Source: Micromonospora sp. C28SCA-DRY-2
GTDB taxonomy: Bacteria > Actinomycetota > Actinomycetes > Mycobacteriales > Micromonosporaceae
Length of the DNA stretch: 64,000 nt
Reading direction: 5' to 3'
NCBI RefSeq assembly: GCF_030519475.1
Contig: NZ_JAUMKD010000004.1
Coordinates: 18,501 to 82,500, forward strand
Shown here: positions 40,430 to 48,497 of the stretch, one piece after another
Position numbering within the stretch: position 1 is the first letter of the stretch
Layout: the number at the start of each line of letters is the position of its first letter
Translations under genes and position numbers: made by a program
Notes under the pieces: model-generated
What the model saw: only the letters and a program-made list of their open reading frames with translations
The model's database searches: none
What the model was told of the DNA's origin: nothing

Positions 40430-41944
40430 ATGACGACCTCACCGCTCGATCGGGCTGCCGACTCCTTCGCCGCCGAACTCGCGCGGCAGCGAACCGGGCG
40501 GGGGCTGTCCAAGAAACAGCTCGCCACCCTGATGGGGTTCGACCCGTCCTACGTCAGCCATGTCGAAGGGCGCCGGCACCGGCCCACCGAGGACTTCGCC
40601 CGCCGCGCGGAGGCGGTGCTGGAGGCCAGCGGCGCGATCTGGCAGCGCTTCCGGGAGTACGACGAACTCCGGCACGCGCGCGCCGAGAAGGGCCACCGGG
40701 ATCCCCCGCTGCCCGGCCAGTGGCTGCCACCGGGCACCGGCCTGGTGGTCGAGCGGGAACTGGCCACCCTCACCCACACCGACGACGGCTACCGCTGCGT
40801 CATCCGCCGGGAGCTCTACAACGCGGGCACCGAACCGGTCACCCGGTACCTGGTCCGGGTGGCCGTCGACCGGTACCCGAACGATCCCGGCCGGTCCAAC
40901 CGGCACCACCGGGAACACCCGCTCACCTTCGCCGAGCTGCAACTGCGGGCGTACCGGGAGGACGGCGGCGAGCGCGAGGCGATGCACTGGCGGGCCAAGC
41001 ACGACCGGGACGCCTTCAAGGAGATCTGGCTGCTCTTCGAGAACGGCGACCGGCGGTTCCCGCTCTACCCGGGCGACCGGGCCACCATCGAGTACGCGTA
41101 CCACGTCGGGCAGGACAAGTGGGGCCCCTGGTTCCAGCGGGCGGTCCGGCTGCCCACCCGGCACCTCGCCGTACGCCTGGACCTGCCGGCGGACCTCGAC
41201 CCGCAGGTCTGGGGCGTGGAGACCTCGCTCTCGGCGGAGGAGGGCCCGCTGCGCACCCCGGTGAGCCGGCGCGAGGCGGGTGAGCGGGCGCTGTTCGACT
41301 GGGCCACCGACGACCCGCCGCTGAACGCCCGCTACCGGTTGCAGTGGCGGTTCCGCGGCCGGCCCGAGCCCGAGCCGGACGCGGGCCGGATCCGCCCGAG
41401 TGACCGGATGCGCGGCATCGGCATCGTGCAACGCGGCGCCGACCTGCTCCGCCAGCCGGCCCGCCCGTTCGACCTGCCTCGCGAGGAGCGGGTGGCCCGG
41501 GCCGTGGTCGACCGGCTCTGCGCGGTGCTGGTCCGCCTGGACGAGCTGCACCCGTTCAGCAAGGGCGTCGGCGTCGCCGCGCCGCAGCTCGGCATCGGCT
41601 CGGCCGCCGCGGTGGTCCGGCCGCCGGACCGCACCGCCGAGCCGGTGGTGCTGCTCAACCCCCGGGTGGTCGACGCCGCCCCGGACACCGACGAGCAGTA
41701 CGAGGGCTGCCTCTCCTTCTTCGACCACCGTGGCCTGGTGCCCCGGCCGCTGCGGATCGACGTGGAGCACGCCCAGTACGACGGCAGCCGGATCATCACC
41801 TCGTTCGAGTTCGGCATGGCCCGCCTCGTCGCGCACGAGATCGACCACCTGGAGGGGCGGCTCTACGTCGACCGGATGGCACCCGGCGTGCCGCTGGTGC
41901 CGATCGAGGAGTACCGCGAGACCGGGCACCCCTGGCGCTACTGA
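40430..41944 (+). CDS. Xre-type DNA-binding domain fused to peptide deformylase
   Basis: A 504-residue protein; ATG 40430 follows AGGAAG. Residues about 10-65 are an Xre/Cro helix-turn-helix (LSKKQLATLMGFDPSYVSHV, EGRRHRPTEDFARR). Residues about 90-310 are a beta-rich region (LATLTHTDDGYRCVIRREL, PLTFAELQLRAYREDGG, RFPLYPGDRATIEYAY) without a known catalytic motif. Residues about 330-495 are a peptide deformylase with all three active-site motifs: GVGVAAPQ (379-386), EGCLS (425-429, metal ligand Cys427) and HEIDH (469-473). It should be an active Fe/Zn deformylase that removes N-formyl groups. Why it is attached to a DNA-binding domain is unknown; sensing of formylated peptides or antibiotic response is speculation. 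Confidence 0.9.
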   Translation: MTTSPLDRAADSFAAELARQRTGRGLSKKQLATLMGFDPSYVSHVEGRRHRPTEDFARRAEAVLEASGAIWQRFREYDELRHARAEKGHRDPPLPGQWLPPGTGLVVERELATLTHTDDGYRCVIRRELYNAGTEPVTRYLVRVAVDRYPNDPGRSNRHHREHPLTFAELQLRAYREDGGEREAMHWRAKHDRDAFKEIWLLFENGDRRFPLYPGDRATIEYAYHVGQDKWGPWFQRAVRLPTRHLAVRLDLPADLDPQVWGVETSLSAEEGPLRTPVSRREAGERALFDWATDDPPLNARYRLQWRFRGRPEPEPDAGRIRPSDRMRGIGIVQRGADLLRQPARPFDLPREERVARAVVDRLCAVLVRLDELHPFSKGVGVAAPQLGIGSAAAVVRPPDRTAEPVVLLNPRVVDAAPDTDEQYEGCLSFFDHRGLVPRPLRIDVEHAQYDGSRIITSFEFGMARLVAHEIDHLEGRLYVDRMAPGVPLVPIEEYRETGHPWRY

Positions 41945-42085
41945 CGCACCGACCACGCCCGCCCGGGTGGGAACGGACGGCCGGGCGGGCGTGGTCGGGC
42001 GGGCGGTGCCGGTCCGCCCGATCGGGGGCCGGGGCGCGTGCCCCAGGGGGCAGGGGCACGCGCCCCGGCATGGGGGGAGAAATGC

Positions 42086-43201
42086 CTAGATGCTGCCGAA
42101 GGTGTCGTACCGGGTGTGCTCCGGCGGGACGTCGTCGGCGGCGAGCACCCGCAGGGTGGCCCGGACCATCGGGGCCGAGCCCGAGACGTAGCAGTCGTGC
42201 GTGGTCCACGGGCCGTACCGGCTGACCACCTCGGAGACGTCGCCCAACTCGCCGTCGAAGTCCGGGTCCTCGCTGCACGCCGGGGTGACCGACAGCCAGG
42301 GGTGCTGGGCGACCAGTTCCCGCAGCCCGGCCAGCCCGTACAGGTCGGCCTCGGTACGCGCGCCGTAGAAGACGTGCACCCAGCGGGTCCGGTTGTAGCT
42401 GGCCAACTCCTCCACCAGCGCCTTGATCGGGGCCAGGCCGACCCCGCCGGCGACGCAGAGGATGTCCCGGTCCGACGAGCGGTCCAGCGTCATCGAGCCC
42501 ATCGGGGCGGCCACCCGGATCAGGTCGCCCGGCTTGACCCGGCGGACCAGCGCGCCGGAGACCCAACCGGCGCCGGGCGTACGGACGTGGAACTCCAGCA
42601 CGTTGTCGTCGTTCGGGGCGTTCGCCACCGAGTAGGTCCGCCACACCCGGGGGTGGTAGCGGGGCACCTCGACGCTGACGTACTGGCCCGCCTTCCAGGG
42701 CAGCGGGTGCTGCAGGGCCCGGCAGGTGAGCACGGCGGTGTCCGAGCCGTGCCGCTGGTGGGTCAGCACCTCGGCGTGCCAGTAGGGCGGGTTCTCGTCC
42801 GCCGCCGCGCCGGCCAGCATCTTCTCCGAGATGGCCGCGTACGCGTCGCGCCACGCCTGGTCGTACTCCAGGTTCCAGCCGTCGCCGGCGGTGCTGCGCA
42901 GCGCGTCCAGCAGCGCGACGCCCATGGTCGCGTAGTGCGCCGCCTCGACATGGAACTTCCGGTGGTCCCGGCCGAGCGCGCGCAGGTACTCGTCGAAGCT
43001 CTCCGGGTCACCGACCGTCTGGCTCGCGGTGACGATCGCCTCCAGGATGCGGTCGCCCTGCCCGGACATCTGGACCGGGAAGAGGTTCCGCAGTTCCGGG
43101 TCGAGCAGGAAGAGGCGAGCGTAGAAGTGGTCGCTCAGCCGCTCCCGGTGCTCCTCGACCAGGGTCCAGCTCTCCTTCAGCAGCCGCGCGAAGTCGTCCA
43201 C
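42086..43201 (-). CDS. Flavohemoprotein-like globin-reductase
   Basis: GTG 43201 (AAGGAG upstream) gives 371 residues. Residues about 1-130 are a globin with distal Tyr27 (HFYARLF) and proximal His80 (RDHRKF). Residues about 150-371 are a ferredoxin-NADP reductase-like module with the FAD motif RTYSVAN, AAPMGSMTL, and NAD(P)H motifs VAGGVGLAPIKALV and DCYVSGSAPMV. It resembles Hmp, which oxidises NO to nitrate. It is slightly shorter than Hmp (about 400) because the inter-domain linker is trimmed. Monocistronic. Confidence 0.92.
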   Translation of the reverse strand: MDDFARLLKESWTLVEEHRERLSDHFYARLFLLDPELRNLFPVQMSGQGDRILEAIVTASQTVGDPESFDEYLRALGRDHRKFHVEAAHYATMGVALLDALRSTAGDGWNLEYDQAWRDAYAAISEKMLAGAAADENPPYWHAEVLTHQRHGSDTAVLTCRALQHPLPWKAGQYVSVEVPRYHPRVWRTYSVANAPNDDNVLEFHVRTPGAGWVSGALVRRVKPGDLIRVAAPMGSMTLDRSSDRDILCVAGGVGLAPIKALVEELASYNRTRWVHVFYGARTEADLYGLAGLRELVAQHPWLSVTPACSEDPDFDGELGDVSEVVSRYGPWTTHDCYVSGSAPMVRATLRVLAADDVPPEHTRYDTFGSI

Positions 43202-43347
43202 CGGGCGCGCTCCTTGACCTGTCGGGGGATCGGGCACGCACAGCATGACCACGCAGCGTGCCCACCGGTCGCACAGAATGTGCGACCGGCTCACGAGGGC
43301 CGCTCAGGCGCGTGCCGCCGGCGGTCGCGGTCGGGCAGAGTGGTGCG

Positions 43348-44118
43348 GTGACCGTTGAGCTCGCCCGCCCGGTGTCCCGCAGCACCCTGGGCACCGAGAC
43401 GCTGCTGGTGCTCGGGCTCTCGCTCGGGCAGTCCGCCGTCTACGCGATGGTGTCGATCATCGCGAAGCTGACCGCCGAGGGGCCGCTGTCGAAGCAGACC
43501 GCGTCGCTGAACACGTCGGTGTCGCCCCGGCCCTGGCTGGACCTGACGTACCAACTGCTCGGCATCGTCTTCGCGCTGCTGCCGGTGCTGCTCGCCGTAC
43601 ACCTGATCGCCCGCGACCCCGGCGACCCGGCCCGCACCCTCGGCCTGGACGCCCGCCAGCCCGGGCCGGACCTGGCCCGCGGCGCCGGACTGGCGGCGCT
43701 GATCGGGCTGCCCGGGCTGGCGCTCTTCTGGGCCGCGGCGCAGCTCGGCGTGAACGCCACGCTGGTGCCCGCCGCGCTGCCGGACTTCTGGTGGACGGTG
43801 CCGGTGCTGATCCTCGCCGCCGTGCAGAACGCCGTGCTGGAGGAGGTGATCGTGGTCGGCTACCTGGTCACCCGGCTGCGCCAGCTCGCCTGGCGGACCG
43901 GCGCGATCATCGCGACGAGCGCGCTGCTGCGCGGCTCCTACCACCTCTACCAGGGCTTCGGCGCGTTCCTCGGCAACGTGGTGATGGGCGTGGTGTTCAG
44001 CCTGGTCTACCTGCGCACCCGGCGGGTGATGCCGCTGGTCGTGGCGCACGCGCTGCTCGACATCGTGGCCTTCGTCGGCTACGCCCTGCTGCCCAAGGAG
44101 TGGTTCTCCTGGCTGTGA
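43348..44118 (+). CDS. CPBP family intramembrane metalloprotease
   Basis: GTG 43348 starts a 256-residue protein with about seven membrane helices. CPBP (Abi) motifs are EEVIVVGYLVTRL (Glu165, Glu166), SYHLYQGFGAFLGNVVMG and HALLDIVAFVGY, which supply Glu/His/His metal ligands. The usual Arg of the EExxxR motif is Val here, as I have seen in other actinobacterial members. These proteases process CAAX-like or bacteriocin-related substrates; the target is unknown. Monocistronic, with 146 bp to the divergent flavohemoprotein. Confidence 0.88.
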   Translation: MTVELARPVSRSTLGTETLLVLGLSLGQSAVYAMVSIIAKLTAEGPLSKQTASLNTSVSPRPWLDLTYQLLGIVFALLPVLLAVHLIARDPGDPARTLGLDARQPGPDLARGAGLAALIGLPGLALFWAAAQLGVNATLVPAALPDFWWTVPVLILAAVQNAVLEEVIVVGYLVTRLRQLAWRTGAIIATSALLRGSYHLYQGFGAFLGNVVMGVVFSLVYLRTRRVMPLVVAHALLDIVAFVGYALLPKEWFSWL

Positions 44119-44220
44119 CGGGTGCCGGCGGGCTCACCCGGCTCGATCGACTCCGGATGCGGCAGGACGCGGCATCGACGGCCCCGCGGACCGCGGCGTA
44201 CCGCACCTCGCGTGGATCTC

Positions 44221-45747
44221 CTAGCGCGACCGGGGCGGCCGGTAGCTGCTGACCGCCCGGGCGGCCAGCCGCGCGGCGGCCGCGGAGTCGCCGGCCGCCG
44301 CCGCCAGCACCGCCGCGCCGGGCAGCACCCGGGACGCCAGCCGCAGCACCAGCCACCCGCCCGCCTGCGCGGCGAGCGGCGCGGCCAGCCGCCAGGCCGC
44401 CTCCACCGCCCGCGACCAGGGCTCGTCACCCGGCCCGTCCGCCGCCCGGGCCGCCGCCAGCGCCGTCCGGGCGCTCTCCGCGTCCGGGTGCACCTGGGTC
44501 AGTACCAGCAACTCCGCGGCCCGGTCCGGGTGGGCCGGGTCCCGGCCGTACGCCGCCGCCAGGTGCAGCACCAGGTTCGCCTGGGTCCAGAGCACCGCCG
44601 CCAGCTCGGCCAGCGGGGCGAAGGCGCCGGCCAGCGCGGCGGTCGCCCCACCCGCCCCGGCCTGCCGGACGAACCGCCGGGTGGCGAGCCGGGCCAGGCC
44701 GTCCGGCGAGGCATCCGGGTACGCCGACCGCAGCCGGTCGGCCCACTCCCGGGCGCGCGGCCCGACCGCCTCGACGGCGGCGAGGGCGAGCAGCTCCGGC
44801 GCGAAGCCCGGGTGCTCGACCACCCGGGCGAGGGCGGCGCGCAGTTCCGGCGTACGCGTCGGTGGCGCGACCTGTCGGATCTCGCTCGGGCGCTCCAGGA
44901 CGGCGTCCGTCTTCTTCGCGGCGGTGGCCTTCTTCACCGGCGTCGCCTTTCCGGCCGCCGGCGTGGTCGTCTCGGCCGGGGTGACCGTCTGCCGAGCGGG
45001 AGGCGTAGCCGTCTGGGCGGTCGGCGTGGTCGTGGTCTCGGCCACGGCGGCCGGCGTCTCGGCCGGGGTGGCCGTCTGCTGAGCTGCGGTGCTCGCCGTT
45101 CCGGTCGAGGTGGTCGCGGTGGCCGGGGTTGTCCCGGGGGGCGGTGTGGCCGTCTCGGTCGGCGGCCGGGTGGCCGTGGTCGCCTTCTTCGCCGGCGCCG
45201 CCTTCTTGCCGGCGGCCTTCCTCGCCCGGCTGGGCTTGGCCGGAACATCCTCGGCCGCAGCCGCCTTCCGCGGTGCCGCTGCCTTCCGCGGCGCGGCCTT
45301 CTTCGCCGGGCCGGCCTTGGTCGGCGCTGCCGGGGCGGGATCTTCCCCGGCTGGGTCGACCGTGCCCGGATCCGCCCCGGTCTGCCGCGTGGCGGCGGTG
45401 TCGGGGGTCGGCTGCGCCGGTCCGGCGTCGGAACCGGGGGCGGCGGAGCCCGAGGGCGCGGTGTGGTTCGGATCACTGGCGCTGTCTGACCGGTCAGCCC
45501 GGCGGTCCGGGGACCCGGTGGCCGCCCTCGGCTGGCGGGGCAGCGGACGGTCCGGCTCGGGCGGCTGGAAGAGCACCGTCGGAGCCGCCTTGGCCCGGCG
45601 CGGACGGGGTTCCCCGGCCTCCGCCCGCTCCGCCGGATCCGGCGTCGCCGGCAGCGGCGGCGGGGTGAAGGTCGCCTTGGGGGAGCGTCGGCGCGCTCCC
45701 TCAGCAGGCTCTCGGCGGTTCGGCTCGCTGGGCGGCTGCTCCTGCAT
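44221..45747 (-). CDS. Long Ala/Lys/Pro-rich protein with C-terminal EcsC-like domain
   Basis: A 508-residue protein. Residues 1-300 are low-complexity: Pro/Arg/Ala-rich, then histone H1-like Lys/Ala stretches (KKAAPRKAAAPRKAAA, RARKAAGKKAAPAKKA) and Thr/Ala/Pro-rich repeats. Residues about 300-500 form a helical domain with GATAALAGAFAPLAELAAVL, AAAYGRDPAHPDRAAELLVL and GGWLVLRLASRVLPGAAVLA that resembles EcsC. The basic tract could bind DNA or polyanions, as in actinomycete HupS-type tails. The domain assignment is by eye. Monocistronic. Confidence 0.72.
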   Translation of the reverse strand: MQEQPPSEPNRREPAEGARRRSPKATFTPPPLPATPDPAERAEAGEPRPRRAKAAPTVLFQPPEPDRPLPRQPRAATGSPDRRADRSDSASDPNHTAPSGSAAPGSDAGPAQPTPDTAATRQTGADPGTVDPAGEDPAPAAPTKAGPAKKAAPRKAAAPRKAAAAEDVPAKPSRARKAAGKKAAPAKKATTATRPPTETATPPPGTTPATATTSTGTASTAAQQTATPAETPAAVAETTTTPTAQTATPPARQTVTPAETTTPAAGKATPVKKATAAKKTDAVLERPSEIRQVAPPTRTPELRAALARVVEHPGFAPELLALAAVEAVGPRAREWADRLRSAYPDASPDGLARLATRRFVRQAGAGGATAALAGAFAPLAELAAVLWTQANLVLHLAAAYGRDPAHPDRAAELLVLTQVHPDAESARTALAAARAADGPGDEPWSRAVEAAWRLAAPLAAQAGGWLVLRLASRVLPGAAVLAAAAGDSAAAARLAARAVSSYRPPRSR

Positions 45748-45836
45748 ATCGATGGAGCCTAGTCCTGATCGAGCCGCCGCACAGCGCTCGACCGCGGCCA
45801 GCCGGGTGACCCGGCGGTGGCGGTCCGGTAGTCGCT

Positions 45837-45866
45837 TTGCTCCCGATGGGTCTGGGCCTGTATCCT
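45837..45866 (+). promoter_or_regulatory. Sigma70-type promoter of tRNA-Ser(GCU)
   Basis: TTGCTC (45837-45842) and TATCCT (45861-45866) are spaced 18 bp and lie 28 bp before the tRNA 5' end. They fit the vegetative promoter consensus of high-GC actinomycetes. Confidence 0.6.
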
Positions 45867-45893
45867 CGGGCGCGGTGGTCTGCAGGCCACCGG

Positions 45894-45984
45894 GGAGACT
45901 TCGCCTAGTCTGGTCTATGGCGCCGCACTGCTAATGCGGTTGGGGTCTTAAAGCCCCTCCCGGGTTCGAATCCCGGAGTCTCCG
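45894..45984 (+). tRNA. tRNA-Ser (GCU)
   Basis: A 91-nt class II tRNA. GGAGACT pairs with AGTCTCC, discriminator G; CCA is not encoded. Anticodon stem CCGCA/TGCGG encloses loop CTGCTAA with anticodon GCT (45930-45932). The long variable arm (GGGGTCTTAAAGCCCC) and T-loop TTCGAAT fit serine. Confidence 0.97.
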
Positions 45985-46019
45985 CGCGAAAGCCGGGTGT
46001 GTAGACTGGCCGAGCACCT

Positions 46020-46092
46020 GCGCCCGTAGCTCAACGGATAGAGCATCTGACTACGGATCAGAAGGTTAGGGGTTCGAGTCCCTTCGGGCGCG
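46020..46092 (+). tRNA. tRNA-Arg (ACG)
   Basis: A 73-nt class I tRNA with GCGCCCG/CGGGCGC acceptor stem, discriminator G, no encoded CCA. Anticodon stem TCTGA/TCAGA encloses loop CTACGGA with ACG (46053-46055). A TAGACT -10-like element is at 46002-46007, although co-transcription with the serine tRNA is possible. An integrase remnant follows immediately, marking this gene's 3' end as a former attachment site. Confidence 0.97.
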
Positions 46093-46167
46093 CAGCAGAT
46101 CGAGGGCCGGTTTCCTGTCACGGGAGACCGGCCTTGATCGTTGTGACCCCGAGGGCTGACCCTGCGC

Positions 46168-46360
46168 CTACGCGGCGAAGAGGAAGCCGAGCCGGTCCAC
46201 GGCGTCCTGCTGCACCCGCCGAATGGCCTCGACGTAGATTGACTTCGTGATGGTCGGGAAGCTGTGCCCGGGGACGTCCTGAATCCGTTCCAGCGGCACG
46301 CCGTGGTTGTAAAGCAGCACGAGTGGCCCAGGTCGTGAATGCGTACGACGCTCGGGACAT
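46168..46360 (-). pseudogene. Tyrosine recombinase (integrase) C-terminal remnant, frameshifted
   Basis: On the minus strand the frame VVRIHDLGHS (integrase box II, normally RIHDLRHS) is followed, after a frame change and loss of a few codons, by LLYNHGVPLERIQDVPGHSF and TITKSIYVEAIRRVQQDAVD ending at the stop 46168. The second part contains the GHS motif and the catalytic-Tyr region. The N-terminal two-thirds are missing. Its position 75 bp after tRNA-Arg matches the usual site of phage or ICE integration. Confidence 0.85.
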
Positions 46361-46400
46361 CGCGCTACGCGGTGCGCCTGGAGTCGGTGTCGACAAAGCA

Positions 46401-46580
46401 CGGGTCGGGGAAGGAGCACGGGATCGCGGTCTGCATCCGGTGCTCGACGTGGTGCCTTCTGACACTGCGGCGGCGGCTGCGTACGAGAGGCTCGGTTGGC
46501 AGCCGCTGGCCACAGTCGAACAGCAGTGGAGCCCGGAGCAGAAGGTCGCCGTCCGGTGCTATGCGGCGGCGGCAACCTGA
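46401..46580 (+). pseudogene. GNAT acetyltransferase C-terminal fragment
   Basis: The frame encodes RDRGLHPVLDVVPSDTAAAA followed by YERLGWQPLATVEQQW, the fold's strand 5/helix 4 and the YERLGW acetyl-CoA-side motif, and ends with CYAAAAT at TGA 46580. The N-terminal half of the domain is absent; upstream sequence in frame is not acetyltransferase-like. It looks like the surviving 3' end of a gene cut by rearrangement. Confidence 0.7.
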
Positions 46581-46583
46581 CCG

Positions 46584-47726
46584 CTAACGAACTGGTCCGG
46601 AGTAACTGTCGTAAGGGCCATGGTGGTAGCCGTGTTGCTGGTTGCCGCCCTGGGTGGCCGCGCCGTAAGGGTCGGAGAATCCGCCGTCCGGCGGCACGGT
46701 GCACAGTACGGCGGTCGGGGCATCTGCCATGCCGGCCCCGGATCCGCCAACCGGCGCGTCCACCCTGTTCGGGGCGAGGGCTGGCGGGTTCGGCTCGTTC
46801 AGTGCGTTCCTCCTGCGGATCAGCGCCAGCACGAGGCCGCCCGAACCGGCGGCGACCAGGAGCCCGCCCAGGATGATCCAGAGCGGCGAGCTGCCACCTT
46901 CGTCGCTGACCTGCTTGAGGGTGGCCGGCGGCGCCGCCCCGGCGGAGCCTGCCTCGGTCGCGGGCTCTTCGGTCGGCCCGGGAAGGCTCGCCGCGGCGGA
47001 GGGCGACGATGGCGGGGCCACGGCGGCGAGGGTGAGCCGAACGGTCGCGGCACCGCCGGTGGCACCCCGCACCGTCGCGCGAGCGGTGCGGTAGCCGTCC
47101 TTCCGCGCCTCGACCCTGATGAGCCCTACGGCGACCGGCTTGCTGGCGCTCGACTTGATCGAGAACCTGCCGTCTCGACCGCTGGTCGTACGGTAGTCGT
47201 GTCCGGCGCTGTCCCGGACGGTCAGGCGTGCGCCACCGATCGGCTTCCCGTCGCTGTCACGGACCAGGCCGGAGACCTGGCTCACCGCGGATGACGGCTG
47301 GTCGGCGGGGAGTGGCTGGCCGGCGCCGTGGACGAAGATCATTTTGTGGTCGAACGCTGTCTGCGTGCCGATCCGGGCGGAGACCGCGAGGTTGCGGCCG
47401 CTCACCTCGCTCTCGTGGACCTTGGGCGCGACGACCGTGGCTGTGAAGGTCTCGCTCAGGCCGGGGCCGATGACCTGGGACGCGGAACAGCCGGCGGTGC
47501 ATTGAAGGCCACCGGAGACGGCCACGAAGACCGTTTCCTTGCCGCTCCCATTGTTCGTGGCACGGAACCGTACCTGCACCGACTGGCCGGACTTCACGTT
47601 CTCCGCGGACACACTCAGGATGCTGATGGTCGGCGGAGCGGCCGTCGCGGGAACCGCGAGGGTCGCCCCGGCCAGTGCTGTCACCGCCACCGCCAGGACC
47701 CGTCGGGTAGGTAAGCGCGTCGTCAC
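46584..47726 (-). CDS. Exported protein with carboxypeptidase-regulatory-like domain and C-terminal membrane anchor, with TTA codon
   Basis: GTG 47726 (GAGGT nine bases upstream; TTG 47732 is also possible) gives 380 residues. A signal peptide (VLAVAVTALAGATLAVPATA) precedes an Ig-like CARDB-type domain (SVQVRFRATNNGSGKETVFV, two Cys near CTAGC), then a CarboxypepD_reg-like domain (VSGLVRDSDGKPIGGARLTV, TTSGRDGRFSIKSS) and a Pro/Ser linker. One membrane helix (LWIILGGLLVAAGSGGLVLA) leads to a basic stop and a Gly/Tyr-rich tail. Codon 5 is TTA (47714-47712), rare in this genome and bldA-dependent in streptomycetes. Surface role unknown. Confidence 0.75.
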   Translation of the reverse strand: MTTRLPTRRVLAVAVTALAGATLAVPATAAPPTISILSVSAENVKSGQSVQVRFRATNNGSGKETVFVAVSGGLQCTAGCSASQVIGPGLSETFTATVVAPKVHESEVSGRNLAVSARIGTQTAFDHKMIFVHGAGQPLPADQPSSAVSQVSGLVRDSDGKPIGGARLTVRDSAGHDYRTTSGRDGRFSIKSSASKPVAVGLIRVEARKDGYRTARATVRGATGGAATVRLTLAAVAPPSSPSAAASLPGPTEEPATEAGSAGAAPPATLKQVSDEGGSSPLWIILGGLLVAAGSGGLVLALIRRRNALNEPNPPALAPNRVDAPVGGSGAGMADAPTAVLCTVPPDGGFSDPYGAATQGGNQQHGYHHGPYDSYSGPVR

Positions 47727-47938
47727 GTCCAACTACCTCATCCCAGCGCGGCAACCGTCGAAGACACCGCGGGTCACTATGCCCCGTCGTGGGTAGGCCG
47801 CCCGACCCGGGGCGGCGGCAGTAGCGGACGCGCAGATGTCGGCGCCTGCTGCGTCGAGCTCGCTCAGCAGGTCGATCGAATTGCCTGTGCGTCGGCCACG
47901 GGCTGCCCAGGCCGGAACACACGGGTTCGACTCCGGGG

Positions 47939-47974
47939 CTAGTTGACAAATCTCCTAGATGACTTGTCTACTAG
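47939..47974 (+). promoter_or_regulatory. PadR operator and promoter of a probable leaderless transcript
   Basis: CTAGTTGACAA (47939-47949) and TTGTCTACTAG (47964-47974) are inverted copies with one mismatch. They include a TTGACA -35 (47943) and a TCTACT-like -10 (about 47967). The GTG start at 47979 lies about seven bases past the -10, so the mRNA would have no leader. Binding of PadR here would block its own promoter. Confidence 0.65.
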
Positions 47975-47978
47975 CCGC

Positions 47979-48497
47979 GTGGTTCTGTCACGCATCATCC
48001 TGGGGCTGCTCGCCCTCGCGCCCATGACCGGCTACGACCTGAAGCGGCACTTCGACTCGACGGTGGGGCACTTCTGGTCGGCGGACAAGGCGCAGATCTA
48101 CCGCATCCTCGCCCAGCTCGTCGCCGAGGGGTACGCGGAGGTCGAGACGGTGGCCGGCTCAGGAGCGCCGGACCGTCAGGAGCACCGCATCACCGCCGCC
48201 GGGCGGGCGGCTCTCGCCGCGTGGCTCGCCAGCGAGCCGGAGCGCCAGGTCGAACGCGACCCGTTCCTCGCGCGGGTGTTCTTCGGCGCCGACCTCGACG
48301 ATGACGGCCTCCGGTCGCTCTTCGCGCAGCGTCGCGCGGCGACCCGGGCACAGCTGGCGCGCTTCGAGCGGATGCGAGCCGAGGCCGGGGCGTCCGATCG
48401 CGGTGCCCGGCTCCGGCTCGCCACGCTCGACAACGGCATCGCGCACCTACGCACGGAGCTCGCCTGGCTCGACGCGGTCGAGGAGGAGGTTGCATGA
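47979..48497 (+). CDS. PadR-family transcriptional regulator
   Basis: GTG 47979 is selected because it follows the promoter directly. The 172-residue product has the PadR winged helix (ILGLLALAPMTGYDLKRHFD, WSADKAQIYRILAQLVAEGY, HRITAAGRAALAAWL) and a C-terminal helical dimerisation domain. An upstream TTG at 47943 would lie inside the -35 box. It overlaps the hydrolase gene by four bases (ATGA), so the two form an operon, and the regulator probably senses a substrate or product linked to that enzyme. Confidence 0.93.
   Translation: MVLSRIILGLLALAPMTGYDLKRHFDSTVGHFWSADKAQIYRILAQLVAEGYAEVETVAGSGAPDRQEHRITAAGRAALAAWLASEPERQVERDPFLARVFFGADLDDDGLRSLFAQRRAATRAQLARFERMRAEAGASDRGARLRLATLDNGIAHLRTELAWLDAVEEEVA

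Noticed and set aside
47918..47942. CGGGTTCGACTCCGG, resembling a tRNA T-arm and a possible att site
   Set aside because: The stem does not pair well and no acceptor or anticodon stem surrounds it; similarity to the tRNA-Arg 3' end is limited to the TTCGA core.
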